Shown: positions 1 through 8,650, counted from the stretch's first letter. The stretch is DNA of 29,802 bases from Proteiniclasticum sp043951855 (GCF_043951855.1 NZ_JBINJW010000032.1:1-29802), one strand, 5' to 3'. Translations and numbers: made by a program. The notes: a model not told the origin generated them from the sequence alone.

Positions 1-111
1 GCCCAGGAGAATCACCTTAATTGCAGTTACACTGCGAATGGGATGATCCTTCTGGGCTAGTTGCATTTACTTTGAATGTTTACCCTCCTTCACACAAATG
101 GAATATAGAAA

Positions 112-128
112 GGGCAGTTTCTCTGCCC
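112..128 (-). terminator. Weak terminator of the opp-type operon
   Basis: A perfect 6-bp stem (GGGCAG/CTGCCC) with a 5-nt loop lies 10 bases past the ATPase stop codon. On the minus strand it is followed by TTTCTATATT, a short and interrupted T-tract. It suggests that the four-gene ABC operon ends here, but the short stem and poor T-run leave room for read-through. Confidence 0.45.
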
Positions 129-137
129 AGCCTGTCG

Positions 138-1127
138 TTATCGTATGAGCGGAATGCCTTCTTCCACCAGAAAACATCGCACGTAGTGCCCCGGTGTGTT
201 CTCCACAAGTTCGGGAACTTCTTCGTGACACCTATTTACAGCATAAGGACATCGATTGGAAAAACGGCATCCTATTGGGAAATCCGAAGGATGAGGCACA
301 TATCCTTCTATGACATTAAGCCTTTCTTTGGTTTCACCTCTTCCAGGCATACAGTCTATGAGTCCTATGGTATACGGATTCATCGGATGACTGAACAGCT
401 CTTCCTTTGGTGCTTTTTCCATGATTTTACCGCAGTACATCACACATACATCATGAGCCATGTCTTCCACCACACCCAGATCGTGGGTATTCAAAATGAT
501 GGACATCTGGTTTTCATCCTGCAGTTTCTTCAGAAGATCCAGAATTTCAGCCTGAATTGTCACATCCAAGGCAGTGGTTGGCTCATCCGCAATAAGAATC
601 CTGGGTTTGCAAGCGATGGCCATGGCGATCATGATTCTCTGCCGCATTCCACCGCTGAACTGTTTCGGGAAATCATGGTATCTTTTTTCAGCATCAGGAA
701 TTCCGACTTCTGTCATCAGTTCCATCGCTCTACGCTTTATCTCCTGCTTCTTTCCTTTCCTGTGGATGTAGAGGACTTCTTCAATCTGCTTGCCCACAGG
801 AATCAGTGGGTTAAGAGTAGACATAGGATCCTGATAAATCATGGCGATCTCGTTTCCTCTGATCTTCTGCATCTGCTTTTCTTTCATTGTGAGAAGATTC
901 CCCTGACTATCCCCTTCATACATCGCTTCTCCCTGCACAATCTTCCCCGGATAATCCACAAGTTTCATGATGCTTAGAACCAGTACGCTTTTCCCGCTTC
1001 CTGATTCACCTATGACTGCCAATGTTCTGTTTTCCTCTAACGTAAAACTCACATCATCTACTGCAGGAAGCTCTACTCCGTCCAGATAAAAGTATGTTTT
1101 TATGTTGTTGACACTCAGTAATGACAT
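138..1127 (-). CDS. Oligopeptide/dipeptide ABC transporter ATP-binding protein (OppD/DppD type)
   Basis: This is one of two ATPases energising a peptide-type ABC transporter at the inner face of the membrane. The 329-residue protein has Walker A GESGSGKS near residue 40, the signature FSGGMRQR, Walker B ILIADEPTTALD and the H-loop THD. The C-terminal oligopeptide-transporter extension carries GCRFSNRCPYA and further cysteines. Four cysteines in this pattern bind a [4Fe-4S] cluster in some mycobacterial OppD/DppD proteins; that the same happens here is inference. Length is normal for OppD. It is the last gene of a minus-strand operon and starts 40 bases after the OppB-type permease, with an AGGAGG-like site just upstream. 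The substrate cannot be read from the ATPase. Confidence 0.93.
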   Translation of the reverse strand: MSLLSVNNIKTYFYLDGVELPAVDDVSFTLEENRTLAVIGESGSGKSVLVLSIMKLVDYPGKIVQGEAMYEGDSQGNLLTMKEKQMQKIRGNEIAMIYQDPMSTLNPLIPVGKQIEEVLYIHRKGKKQEIKRRAMELMTEVGIPDAEKRYHDFPKQFSGGMRQRIMIAMAIACKPRILIADEPTTALDVTIQAEILDLLKKLQDENQMSIILNTHDLGVVEDMAHDVCVMYCGKIMEKAPKEELFSHPMNPYTIGLIDCMPGRGETKERLNVIEGYVPHPSDFPIGCRFSNRCPYAVNRCHEEVPELVENTPGHYVRCFLVEEGIPLIR

Positions 1128-1167
1128 AGTATTCCCTCCTGTGATCCTCTGTTTGGCGTTTTTATCC

Positions 1168-2106
1168 TCATGATTTGACCTGTGGAATCACCACATCCTT
1201 CAGTACATTGAACAGCAGCAGAATCAGAAAATACGCCACCGCCATGATTGTCATGAAGTAACTGAAAGCCATGCTGCCTGCAAATGCATCAATCCTCGTG
1301 GATGTATAGAAATCAATCATATGATATCCGATGCCTCTGTAGTAAAACAGTCTTTCCACTATGATCAGACTGGAAAACATCAGCGCTAAAATCGTTGGAA
1401 AAACGGAAAGCACTTCATATAGGACACTTTTCATCAGATGATTCTTGATGATTCTGAATCTGGAACAGCCCTTTCCTCTCGCGGCCAGAATGTAAGGTTT
1501 TGAGAATCCTTCTTCTATGGCTGTAGCTGTTGTTCTTGCAACGTAGGCTGCAGGAAGTACTGAAATGGAGATTATGGGATAGATGGCATTGTACCAGTAC
1601 TGGTCTCCTTTGAATTCTATAGGTCCGATGCCCAGAAACGTCATATTGTTTTTGAACAGATACAGCGCAAGCACCTGCACCAGTCCTATGGTCAGTATGT
1701 CCGGTACGGACAAAGGCACTAGAGACTGAAGCATCTTGAATGTACCGATACGGTCTCTTTTTCTGCTGTCCAGTATTCCCTTGGGTATGCCGATGAGCAC
1801 TGCAAGCAGTATGCCTGCAGAAAGAACGATGCCACTGCGTTTTGCGGATACCGCAAACAGTTCCCCTACTGTATCATCCAGAATGACCAGATCCTTCACT
1901 TCTCCGGAAAATATGTATCGGAAATTCTCTCTGATTCCCTCGGCAATCATGTCCCATGACATATTAGGCTGGTATCGACCCTTTTCATAGATGATATCAA
2001 AATCCATGGGAACGCCTGTAATCATCAGTACGCCAAAAATAACCGCTGCAAGAAGCAGAAGATTTACCAGAATGATTTTTAGTAATTTCCTGTATCTCAG
2101 ATTCAT
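1168..2106 (-). CDS. Oligopeptide/dipeptide ABC transporter permease (OppB/DppB type)
   Basis: A 312-residue polytopic membrane protein forming half of the translocation pore. It has an N-terminal membrane segment, an extracytoplasmic loop of about 70 residues, then five further hydrophobic segments. The cytoplasmic EAA-type coupling loop is visible as ILAARGKGCSRFRIIKNHL. I chose the ATG at 2106, which gives MNLRYRK, because GGAGG sits 5 bases upstream. An in-frame TTG four codons earlier overlaps that ribosome binding site. The gene lies between the two ATPase genes, 27 bases after OppF, so it is surely co-transcribed. The family is clear; peptide versus another small substrate is not resolved. 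Confidence 0.9.
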   Translation of the reverse strand: MNLRYRKLLKIILVNLLLLAAVIFGVLMITGVPMDFDIIYEKGRYQPNMSWDMIAEGIRENFRYIFSGEVKDLVILDDTVGELFAVSAKRSGIVLSAGILLAVLIGIPKGILDSRKRDRIGTFKMLQSLVPLSVPDILTIGLVQVLALYLFKNNMTFLGIGPIEFKGDQYWYNAIYPIISISVLPAAYVARTTATAIEEGFSKPYILAARGKGCSRFRIIKNHLMKSVLYEVLSVFPTILALMFSSLIIVERLFYYRGIGYHMIDFYTSTRIDAFAGSMAFSYFMTIMAVAYFLILLLFNVLKDVVIPQVKS

Positions 2107-2133
2107 TTCTACCTCCAAACCGGCATGTCATCT

Positions 2134-3084
2134 TCAGTAAAGATGACATGCCACCTCTCGTCCTTCATGATTTTTCAGAATCGGTATCTCCTCACTGCAT
2201 ATTTTCATCGCATAAGGACATCTGGTGTGAAAAGCGCATCCCTCCGGCATTTTTATGGAACTTGGAATCTCGCCGTGGAGTCTTCTTCTCTTCATGGTTT
2301 CACTTCCCTTCTGTCCGGGAACAGCTGCAAGCAGTGCTTTCGTGTATGGATGCATAGGGCTTCTGAAGATCCGCTCCGCTGTTCCGTTTTCCACGATCTT
2401 CCCAAGATACATCACCGCCACATCATCACTTACGTGTCTTATTACATGCAGATCATGGGCAATGAAAAGGTACGATAAACCGAATTCCTTCTGCAGATCC
2501 ATGGTCAGATTCAGAATCTGCGATTGTACAGACACATCCAGTGCCGATACCGGTTCATCACAGACAATGAAGCGGGGCTTAGTGGATAGGGCTCTTGCAA
2601 TGCCGATCCTCTGTCTTTGACCACCACTGAATTCATGAGGAAATTTCTTGGCCGACGCCTTATCAAGGCCCACAAGGTCCAGAAGTCTGTAGACCTCTTT
2701 CTTGTAATCCAGAGGCTGCACAATTTTATGAATCTGCAGAGGCTGAACCAGAATATCTTCGATGGTCATTTTGTAATCCAGTGCGGAATACGGATTCTGA
2801 AAAACCATCTGAAGTTCTTTTCTGAGCTTCCTGAAATCTCTATTTGAAATCGTACTGATGTCCTTCCCATCCAGATAGATGGATCCCGAGGAAGGTTCAA
2901 GAAGTCTTAGAACCAGTCTGCCTGTGGTGGATTTCCCACTGCCAGACTCACCGACCAGTCCCAGAGTTTTACCCTGACGGATCTGAAAATCGATTCCATT
3001 GACCGCATGAACCAGTTCCTTCTCCTCACCTAACATACTGTTTTTTGCTATGAAATGTTTCTTTAAACTTTTTACCTCGATCAT
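2134..3084 (-). CDS. Oligopeptide/dipeptide ABC transporter ATP-binding protein (OppF/DppF type)
   Basis: This is the second ATPase of the transporter (316 residues). It has Walker A GESGSGKST, the Q-loop QNPYSALD, the signature FSGGQRQR, Walker B FIVCDEPVSALD and the H-loop AHD. The C-terminal extension has GCAFHTRCPYA with further cysteines, matching the four-Cys arrangement in the partner ATPase. The gene begins 6 bases after the permease-fusion gene, and its AGGAG site overlaps that gene's stop codon, which implies coupled translation. Together with the OppD-type protein it would form the heterodimeric motor typical of the Opp/Dpp family. Confidence 0.93.
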   Translation of the reverse strand: MIEVKSLKKHFIAKNSMLGEEKELVHAVNGIDFQIRQGKTLGLVGESGSGKSTTGRLVLRLLEPSSGSIYLDGKDISTISNRDFRKLRKELQMVFQNPYSALDYKMTIEDILVQPLQIHKIVQPLDYKKEVYRLLDLVGLDKASAKKFPHEFSGGQRQRIGIARALSTKPRFIVCDEPVSALDVSVQSQILNLTMDLQKEFGLSYLFIAHDLHVIRHVSDDVAVMYLGKIVENGTAERIFRSPMHPYTKALLAAVPGQKGSETMKRRRLHGEIPSSIKMPEGCAFHTRCPYAMKICSEEIPILKNHEGREVACHLY

Positions 3085-3090
3085 AACCTG

Positions 3091-5598
3091 CTACTCCTTC
3101 TTCGGTGCATCTTCCATCAGATAGGGATTCATGGTGAGATTATCCAGCATCACTTGTCCGATACTTTCCAGCCTGTGTCTGTTTATCTTCGACAAGGTAT
3201 CCTCTTCCGTTCCCATTTCCTGAACATGAGCCTGACCGATGCCTACCGTGAAGAACGCATTCAGCCTCATATCCAGCGTAGATCTTGTGACCATGTCGAA
3301 GACCCCCAGGCTGGAACTGCTTGTGGTATTGGCATAGATGCTCTGAAATCTTCTATAGGGCATCTTCATATCCTTCAGAAGTTTCTCCATCTGAGTCCCG
3401 ATAAGATACGATGGTTTTCTCCCGCCCTGAGCAGGAAATGTGACCAAAGAAAGGTCCTTGTCTTTTCCTACCCCTGCATATCCGACTTCGTAGTAATAGT
3501 AACCTCCGGTGACAACCATATCTATGGTCTTCATGGCTTCCCTGTGATAATACTCCGAGCCTTCTTCCATGGTGATCTTCTTGATTTCCATCTGGTTGTC
3601 CCAGAAAACGAAGGAAACCGATCGTTCAAGAGGTTCTTCCATGGCAGCTACTTCTCTGGCGATTTCCAGCGCCGTGGCAGCTGGCGTTGCTGCAATCACA
3701 GATGATCTTCCATCTGGATCGTATATGCCGTCGTACCCTGCTCCTATGACTATGGTTTCGCCTGGATTGTCTGCTGACAGATCTTTCCCAGGAAGGAATG
3801 CTTCAATGACTCTTCCCTCATAATCAGGAAGCTCGGGGTAGCTGAAGGATACCTCGATGTCCGCGTATCCCGCTTCAAGAATCTCTCTGAGCTCCTGAAA
3901 CGGAAAGATCGTATGTGATTTATGCAGATAAGCGTTGGTCCTCGATTCATACTCATCAAGGAGCATGAACTGAAGTCTGAACTCCCGCTCCACTTCGTCT
4001 GTACCGAAAACATTAATGCCCCGCATATTGTTCTCACTGAAAGGGGAGCCGATGGAATTGAGAAGTTCCCTGATATACCGCTCTTCTATAGGAAACACTT
4101 CCGTCTCCATAGATATATCCGCAAGATGTCCCTTATCGGAAGCCGTTCCTTTATAATGGAAATCCTGTCCTTCTGCCAGAATGAGCTCCTGCCTGCTCAA
4201 CGTGAAGATGGTGAAATCCTCATGAAGCCTGAAGATCTTTTCATCACCGGAAAGATCCGTGATCTTCACCTGTCCCTCTTTCACCACCATTGGCGCCATG
4301 ATTTTCAGGTTCTCCAGCGATTGCTCTTCTTCGTAATAATAGCTGATGTCCATGGTGCTTACATCGTATCCATTATCCTCCATGGTATCGATGATGTAAT
4401 TCCCCGCTTCATACCCTCCTCTTGACCCGCTGACTCTGCCTTCGAAGACTGAATCGGAAAGAACTTCTATATTTTCCAGCGCATTTTCCGTCTGAAAAGG
4501 CACATCACTTGCGTACCTGGGCACGAATAAATAAACAAGAATCAGCGCTACTGTGCCGGTTTTCAGGAGAATCGGTCGATAGTATTTCGGAAATTCCCTC
4601 AGCTGCAGATAAAACAGTTTCGGTGACAGCATGGCAAAGGTTTTTCTGATGATGCTGATGACTCTGGAATCTCTTTTCTGAAATTCCATTCTGAGACCTT
4701 CCCCCAATAAATTGATGCCCATGATCGCCACAGCGAAAAACAGTACCGGGAAAAAAGACACCCACCATACTTCCTCGAATCTCATGACCTCCGTTGTGAT
4801 TCGGGAGAGCATCCCTCCCCATTCAGGTTCAAGTCCCATGCGGTAGTTCGCTCTGAAAGCCATGGCGCCCACTTCTCTTGTGGAACCCACAAAAACGTAG
4901 AGAACAGCCAGCTGAGCCACCAGAAACAGCGCCATGGCGATCTCCTTGAAGAAAAGACTGACTCCGGTAGGAATCACGTGAGGCACCACATTCTGCAGCA
5001 CAATCTGCAGTTTCGTCTTACCGATGGCGATTTCTCCTTCTATGAAATCCTCTTCCATGATTTTCTTTGTGGCATCTTCCAGCATTCCGGCAAGCTTTGA
5101 CCAGCCTACAATGGTCAATACCACAGCGAATGCGATGATGGATTTCTCAATCTGCATTCTGTAGAAATAATTGAAGTTCAGAAGAACAAAACTGAAGATC
5201 AGCATCGGTACTGCACTGAAGAAAGTGCTGAAGAATTTAATCACTGCACTGATGAACCTGTTTCCCATGCCTGCCAGTATGCCCAGAGGCAATGCGACAA
5301 TCATTCGAAAGAGTGCAATCAGAAAACCCAGCCGTAATGTGTTTCTTGACCCGTAAACAAGGCGGGCATAAATGTCTCTTCCTGCATCATCTGTTCCCAT
5401 GATATTGATGTTATTGGGTCTCATGGGATTCAGAGAAAGTTCTTCTACGATTTCCCCATCCTGACGGTACTCAATATATCTGGGTGGTTCTTCATGGATG
5501 GGATCTCTGGAAGTGAATATTTCAGGAAAATAGGAAAGTAGTAGGAGCAGTAATAGAATAATCCCTCCTATAAGAAGTGGATAATTTATCTTCTTCAT
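3091..5598 (-). CDS. OppC-type ABC permease fused to a degenerate M28 peptidase-like domain
   Basis: The first gene of the operon encodes 835 residues, against about 300 for an ordinary OppC/DppC. Residues 1-300 are a permease: an N-terminal membrane segment, the OppC hallmark GTDDAGRDIYARLVYGSR at 68-85, further membrane helices, and a coupling loop at about 188-212. A further hydrophobic segment at about 346-362 probably exports the rest. Residues 380-412 read like the start of an M28 peptidase (EGRVSGSRGGYEAGNYI), and 600-700 like its core. The expected metal and catalytic residues are replaced: GAGYDGI for the usual GAHYD, FWDNQMEIKK for the AEE segment, SSSSLGVF for SDHxxF. It is probably a non-catalytic binding or sensing domain outside the cell. 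No frame break is seen, so the fusion looks genuine. Confidence 0.85.
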   Translation of the reverse strand: MKKINYPLLIGGIILLLLLLLSYFPEIFTSRDPIHEEPPRYIEYRQDGEIVEELSLNPMRPNNINIMGTDDAGRDIYARLVYGSRNTLRLGFLIALFRMIVALPLGILAGMGNRFISAVIKFFSTFFSAVPMLIFSFVLLNFNYFYRMQIEKSIIAFAVVLTIVGWSKLAGMLEDATKKIMEEDFIEGEIAIGKTKLQIVLQNVVPHVIPTGVSLFFKEIAMALFLVAQLAVLYVFVGSTREVGAMAFRANYRMGLEPEWGGMLSRITTEVMRFEEVWWVSFFPVLFFAVAIMGINLLGEGLRMEFQKRDSRVISIIRKTFAMLSPKLFYLQLREFPKYYRPILLKTGTVALILVYLFVPRYASDVPFQTENALENIEVLSDSVFEGRVSGSRGGYEAGNYIIDTMEDNGYDVSTMDISYYYEEEQSLENLKIMAPMVVKEGQVKITDLSGDEKIFRLHEDFTIFTLSRQELILAEGQDFHYKGTASDKGHLADISMETEVFPIEERYIRELLNSIGSPFSENNMRGINVFGTDEVEREFRLQFMLLDEYESRTNAYLHKSHTIFPFQELREILEAGYADIEVSFSYPELPDYEGRVIEAFLPGKDLSADNPGETIVIGAGYDGIYDPDGRSSVIAATPAATALEIAREVAAMEEPLERSVSFVFWDNQMEIKKITMEEGSEYYHREAMKTIDMVVTGGYYYYEVGYAGVGKDKDLSLVTFPAQGGRKPSYLIGTQMEKLLKDMKMPYRRFQSIYANTTSSSSLGVFDMVTRSTLDMRLNAFFTVGIGQAHVQEMGTEEDTLSKINRHRLESIGQVMLDNLTMNPYLMEDAPKKE

Positions 5599-5657
5599 GT
5601 GTATCCTCCAGCTGGCAGCTAATAATTCGCTTTTTCTAATAATTCAACGATAATCCC

Positions 5658-5666
5658 AGTATACCA
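5658..5666 (-). promoter_or_regulatory. Extended -10 promoter element for the ABC operon
   Basis: On the minus strand the sequence reads TGGTATACT, an extended -10 element (TGnTATACT) about 60 bases ahead of the permease-fusion start codon. No good -35 hexamer is seen 16-18 bases further upstream, which is common when the TG extension is present. Confidence 0.45.
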
Positions 5667-5798
5667 TAGATGTAGAAAAGCTATACCCTTTACAATTACA
5701 AAAATGACCTGTGTATGTACAGATTCAGTGACAGATTCCTAATACTCATAATCGAAACATTTTTCTGAAACAGATCTGATTTCATGATAAAATAAGGC

Positions 5799-5807
5799 TG
5801 TTATAAT
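5799..5807 (+). promoter_or_regulatory. Extended -10 promoter element for the amidohydrolase gene
   Basis: TGTTATAAT is a perfect -10 hexamer with the TG extension, about 50 bases ahead of the chosen amidohydrolase start. The -35 region (TTTCAT-like) is poor. Together with the opposite promoter at 5658-5666 it makes this a divergent control region. Confidence 0.5.
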
Positions 5808-5859
5808 CAAAACTCCTCAGGATGAAATAAAATGGATGCAGGAGTTTGACGGAGGAAAT

Positions 5860-7473
5860 ATGAAACTGCTACTAAAAAAAGGAAAAATCTATCAGGAGCG
5901 CAATGTCTTTACAGACGCTCTCTATATAGAGAACGGATATATTCTTTCTGCTGGAAGAAATGCGCTTCTTCATGAACCCGCCCTGTCTCCTTCAGAAATC
6001 ATGGATCTGGAAGGCAAAACCGTCGTTCCCGGTTTCAACGATGCTCATCTTCATTTCTATCAGGCCGGACTTGCACTGTCCACTGTGAACTTATATGGTT
6101 CTACCTCCATCGAAGAAATGATCCGACGAAGCATCAGCTTCCTTGAGAATCACGGAGAAACTCTGAAGACACTCTCAGGAAGAGGATTCAATCAGGATTA
6201 TTTCGAAGAGAAAAGGCTTCCTTTAAGAAGTGATCTTGATCGGATATCAGAGACCATTCCCATTGTATTCACCAGAACCTGCTCTCATCTTGCCGTGGTG
6301 AATTCCGCCGCCCTCAAGAAGCTGGACTTGTCTATGCCCCTTCCTCATATCGAAGGCGGTCAGATCGATGTAGATACGGACGGAGCGCCCAATGGAATAT
6401 TCAGGGAAAATGCCATCAGACTTCTGGATGTGCTTTATGAAGAGGAATCCGTAGACAGTGCTCTGCACCACATAAGGGCAGCCGCAGAGAAAGCACTCTC
6501 CTATGGACTTACCTCTGTTCAGGTCAATGACATCTGGCTGGAAAATCCGGAATCGGAAGTGGTGGAAGAAGCGTACAGAAGGTTTGCTGAAGAGAACCCA
6601 AGCATCCGGGTCTATCATCAGGTTTACGCGAAAGACCTTCCTGCCTTGGAGAAGAGACTGAAAAGCGGCTTTGACCGCAGTGAAAGCCCCTTTCTGAGAT
6701 ATGGACTGCTGAAGATGTTCGCGGATGGCTCCCTTGGAGCCCGCACCGCCTATCTTCGAAAACCTTATGCAGATGATCCTTCTACCCGTGGAATCCCCAC
6801 CATGTCTCAGGACCTGCTGGAGTCCATGATCCGAAAAGCGGAAGACAACGGAATTCAGACAGCCATTCATGTCATTGGAGATGGCGCACTGGAGCGTGTT
6901 CTGGATGCATATGAAAAAGTGATCCAAGACAACAGAAACAGGCATGGTCTGATCCATGTTCAGATCACGGACCCGGATCTTCTTGATAGAATCAGAAAGC
7001 TGAATCTCATGGTCTATGCACAGCCCATCTTTCTGCATTATGATCTCCATATTGTAGAAGATCGTGTGGGAAAAACCCTGGCTGCCACCTCCTATGCCTT
7101 CGCTACCATGGAAAAGCTTGGCATAAAGGTTGCCTACAGCAGCGATGCACCCATAGAAAACTTCCATGTGATGGAAAACCTGCACTGCGCAGTGAACAGA
7201 CAGGATCTTACTCTTTTCCCTGAGAAAGGGTATAACATGAAGGAAGCAGTGGACAGGTTCACCGCACTGGATAATATCACCGTGAACAGTGCATACATGA
7301 GTCACGAAGAAAACAGAAAAGGCAGACTTCTTCCAGGCTACTACGCAGATCTGGTCGTTCTGAAAGAGCCATATTTTGATGTGGACAAAGATCGAATAAA
7401 AGACATTCAGGTGGACATGACCATGGTAAATGGTCAGATCCGGTATGACAGCAGAATAGATTCTATAGAATAA
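5860..7473 (+). CDS. YtcJ-like metal-dependent amidohydrolase (amidohydrolase family 3)
   Basis: A cytosolic metal-dependent hydrolase of 537 residues, normal for the YtcJ-like group. The metal-binding HxH is in GFNDAHLHFYQAG (His63, His65). Further family blocks are ADGSLGARTAYL, AIHVIGDGALERVLDAYE, a histidine in RHGLIHVQITD, and the late aspartate in AYSSDAPIENFHVMENL. Family members hydrolyse amide or related bonds; the substrate here is unknown. The ATG at 5860 is preferred because GGAGG lies just upstream, whereas the in-frame ATG at 5836 has only a weak site. It is divergent from the peptide-type ABC operon, so I infer that it may process an imported amide or N-acyl compound. It ends inside a terminator shared with the convergent WYL regulator gene. 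Confidence 0.88.
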   Translation: MKLLLKKGKIYQERNVFTDALYIENGYILSAGRNALLHEPALSPSEIMDLEGKTVVPGFNDAHLHFYQAGLALSTVNLYGSTSIEEMIRRSISFLENHGETLKTLSGRGFNQDYFEEKRLPLRSDLDRISETIPIVFTRTCSHLAVVNSAALKKLDLSMPLPHIEGGQIDVDTDGAPNGIFRENAIRLLDVLYEEESVDSALHHIRAAAEKALSYGLTSVQVNDIWLENPESEVVEEAYRRFAEENPSIRVYHQVYAKDLPALEKRLKSGFDRSESPFLRYGLLKMFADGSLGARTAYLRKPYADDPSTRGIPTMSQDLLESMIRKAEDNGIQTAIHVIGDGALERVLDAYEKVIQDNRNRHGLIHVQITDPDLLDRIRKLNLMVYAQPIFLHYDLHIVEDRVGKTLAATSYAFATMEKLGIKVAYSSDAPIENFHVMENLHCAVNRQDLTLFPEKGYNMKEAVDRFTALDNITVNSAYMSHEENRKGRLLPGYYADLVVLKEPYFDVDKDRIKDIQVDMTMVNGQIRYDSRIDSIE

Positions 7474-7515
7474 TAGCAGAAGGTATCCCGAGGGATACCT
7501 TCTGCTATTATTCTA
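7466..7515. terminator. Bidirectional terminator embedding two stop codons
   Basis: A 24-bp perfect inverted repeat (7466-7489 with 7492-7515) is separated by only GA. The left arm includes the amidohydrolase stop TAA (7471-7473) and the right arm the minus-strand stop of the WYL regulator (7513-7515). AT-rich ends on both sides (TATTATTCTA-like) give weak T-tracts in each direction. Confidence 0.8.
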
Positions 7516-8496
7516 GTATTGTCTGAGTATCTCCGTTAGAAAATCCTTGAACGAATCGCGGACATGTTCCGGTTGCATGATTCTAGCTTTCTTTCCATAT
7601 TGTGCAACCCAGGAAAAGAATGTACTGCTGACCTTTACTCTGGTTCTTATGGAGAATGTTTCTTCGGATTCCTTCTGGATGCTGATATCCGCTCCGAATC
7701 GGTCCAGAACCTGATTCACCAGATCGTTATCGAATTCCAGCCAGACCACTTCATCCACACCGTTGAACATATTGAAAGTCTGTTTCGCATACTCTGCCAC
7801 ATTGAAAATCGTTTCTTCGTTCAGTGGATCTCTGATTTCATCTAGAACTTCTATGCTGCTCATCCGATCCACCCTGTAGTGCACAAAATTATCATGCTTT
7901 TTATAGTATGCGATAACATAGTAGTTTTCATCGTCCCATGAAAGAGAATAAGGGCTGATGATATACCGCTCTCCATCTCTTCTGAACACTTTTTCCTTAT
8001 CCAGATTATAGTCGAAGTACTGAAACGAGACTTTTCTGTTTTCTGCAATGGCCTGATGCAGTTTATCTACATTGTAGTAAATATTTTCATTGATGGATTT
8101 GGCGCGATTCGCAACATAGACCTGCCTCTGGAGCATCATTGCCTGCTTTTTGCTTGTAAGACTCTCGATTTTCTTGATCAGTTCATTGCTTTTCTTATGG
8201 GTCACAAATTTCGAGCACTGCACAGCATCCACCAGCAGCTTCAATTCGGGTAGTTCAAATTCTCTGCTCGCAAGATAGTACTCAGTGGATTTCGATTTCT
8301 TCTTGCTGATATCCAGCCCGAACACTTTAAGCGTATCAATATCCGCATATATGGATTTGCGTTCAGCGGAAATACCGTAATTTTCCAGTTCTCTGATGAT
8401 ATCCGCAATGCCTATGCTATGTTCTTCATCCGTCTGCTCCAGAAACATTTTCATCAGATACAGTATTTTAAGTTTATGACTTCCATTCTTTGCCAT
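7513..8496 (-). CDS. WYL-domain transcriptional regulator (YafY/DeoR-like HTH plus WYL)
   Basis: A 327-residue DNA-binding regulator. The N-terminal part (about 1-75) is a winged helix-turn-helix, with ISAERKSIYADIDTL as recognition region. The middle and C-terminal parts form a WYL ligand-sensing domain (ISPYSLSWDDENYYVIAYY, then HYRVDRM), followed by a WCX-like C-terminal region. WYL domains bind small ligands or nucleic acid; the ligand here is unknown. The start is well supported by AGGAGG four bases upstream. The promoter at 8530-8558 is strong by sequence and a long inverted repeat overlaps its -35 end, which may be an autoregulatory operator. It could control the convergent amidohydrolase gene, but nothing in the sequence proves this. 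Confidence 0.88.
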   Translation of the reverse strand: MAKNGSHKLKILYLMKMFLEQTDEEHSIGIADIIRELENYGISAERKSIYADIDTLKVFGLDISKKKSKSTEYYLASREFELPELKLLVDAVQCSKFVTHKKSNELIKKIESLTSKKQAMMLQRQVYVANRAKSINENIYYNVDKLHQAIAENRKVSFQYFDYNLDKEKVFRRDGERYIISPYSLSWDDENYYVIAYYKKHDNFVHYRVDRMSSIEVLDEIRDPLNEETIFNVAEYAKQTFNMFNGVDEVVWLEFDNDLVNQVLDRFGADISIQKESEETFSIRTRVKVSSTFFSWVAQYGKKARIMQPEHVRDSFKDFLTEILRQY

Positions 8497-8529
8497 AGCT
8501 CCTCCTGATATGAAATGATTACTATATTA

Positions 8530-8558
8530 TCTATAGTGTATCAGATAGTCGCTGTCAA
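8530..8558 (-). promoter_or_regulatory. Sigma-A-type promoter of the WYL regulator gene
   Basis: On the minus strand, TTGACA (8553-8558) and TATAGA (8530-8535) are separated by exactly 17 bases. The -10 element is about 35 bases ahead of the start codon. This is one of the two best promoters in the window. Confidence 0.7.
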
Positions 8559-8589
8559 TTTCTTAAATTCCTGAGAATCTTAAGAAATT
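8557..8589. repeat. Inverted repeat overlapping the -35 end, candidate operator
   Basis: AATTTCTTAA at 8557-8566 is repeated inverted as TTAAGAAATT at 8580-8589, and the inner bases (ATTC...GAAT) extend the symmetry. The repeat overlaps the last two bases of the -35 hexamer of the WYL gene and continues upstream, a position suited to a repressor or autoregulator. It lacks a T-run, so it is less like a terminator. Confidence 0.45.
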
Positions 8590-8618
8590 TCATTTTACAG
8601 AACCGGATCCGGAAATGA

Positions 8619-8650
8619 GGAAAGTCCGCAGATATTACTGCGGACTTTCC
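8619..8650 (-). terminator. Hairpin terminator of the iron-type operon
   Basis: A perfect 13-bp stem (GGAAAGTCCGCAG and its complement) with a 6-nt loop lies 12 bases past the zinc-ribbon stop codon. The minus-strand tail TCATTT is not a good T-run, so termination strength is uncertain, but position and stem quality fit the end of the four-gene operon. Confidence 0.55.

Noticed and set aside
1..57. Imperfect inverted repeat (GCCCAGGAGAATCA with TGATCCTTCTGGGC)
   Set aside because: It has mismatches, a 29-base loop and lies at the window edge. A terminator already lies closer to the operon end, and no mobile-element gene is present.
6247..7305. 352-codon minus-strand open frame inside the amidohydrolase gene
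   Set aside because: It is antisense to a gene with intact family motifs, and its translation has no family resemblance.
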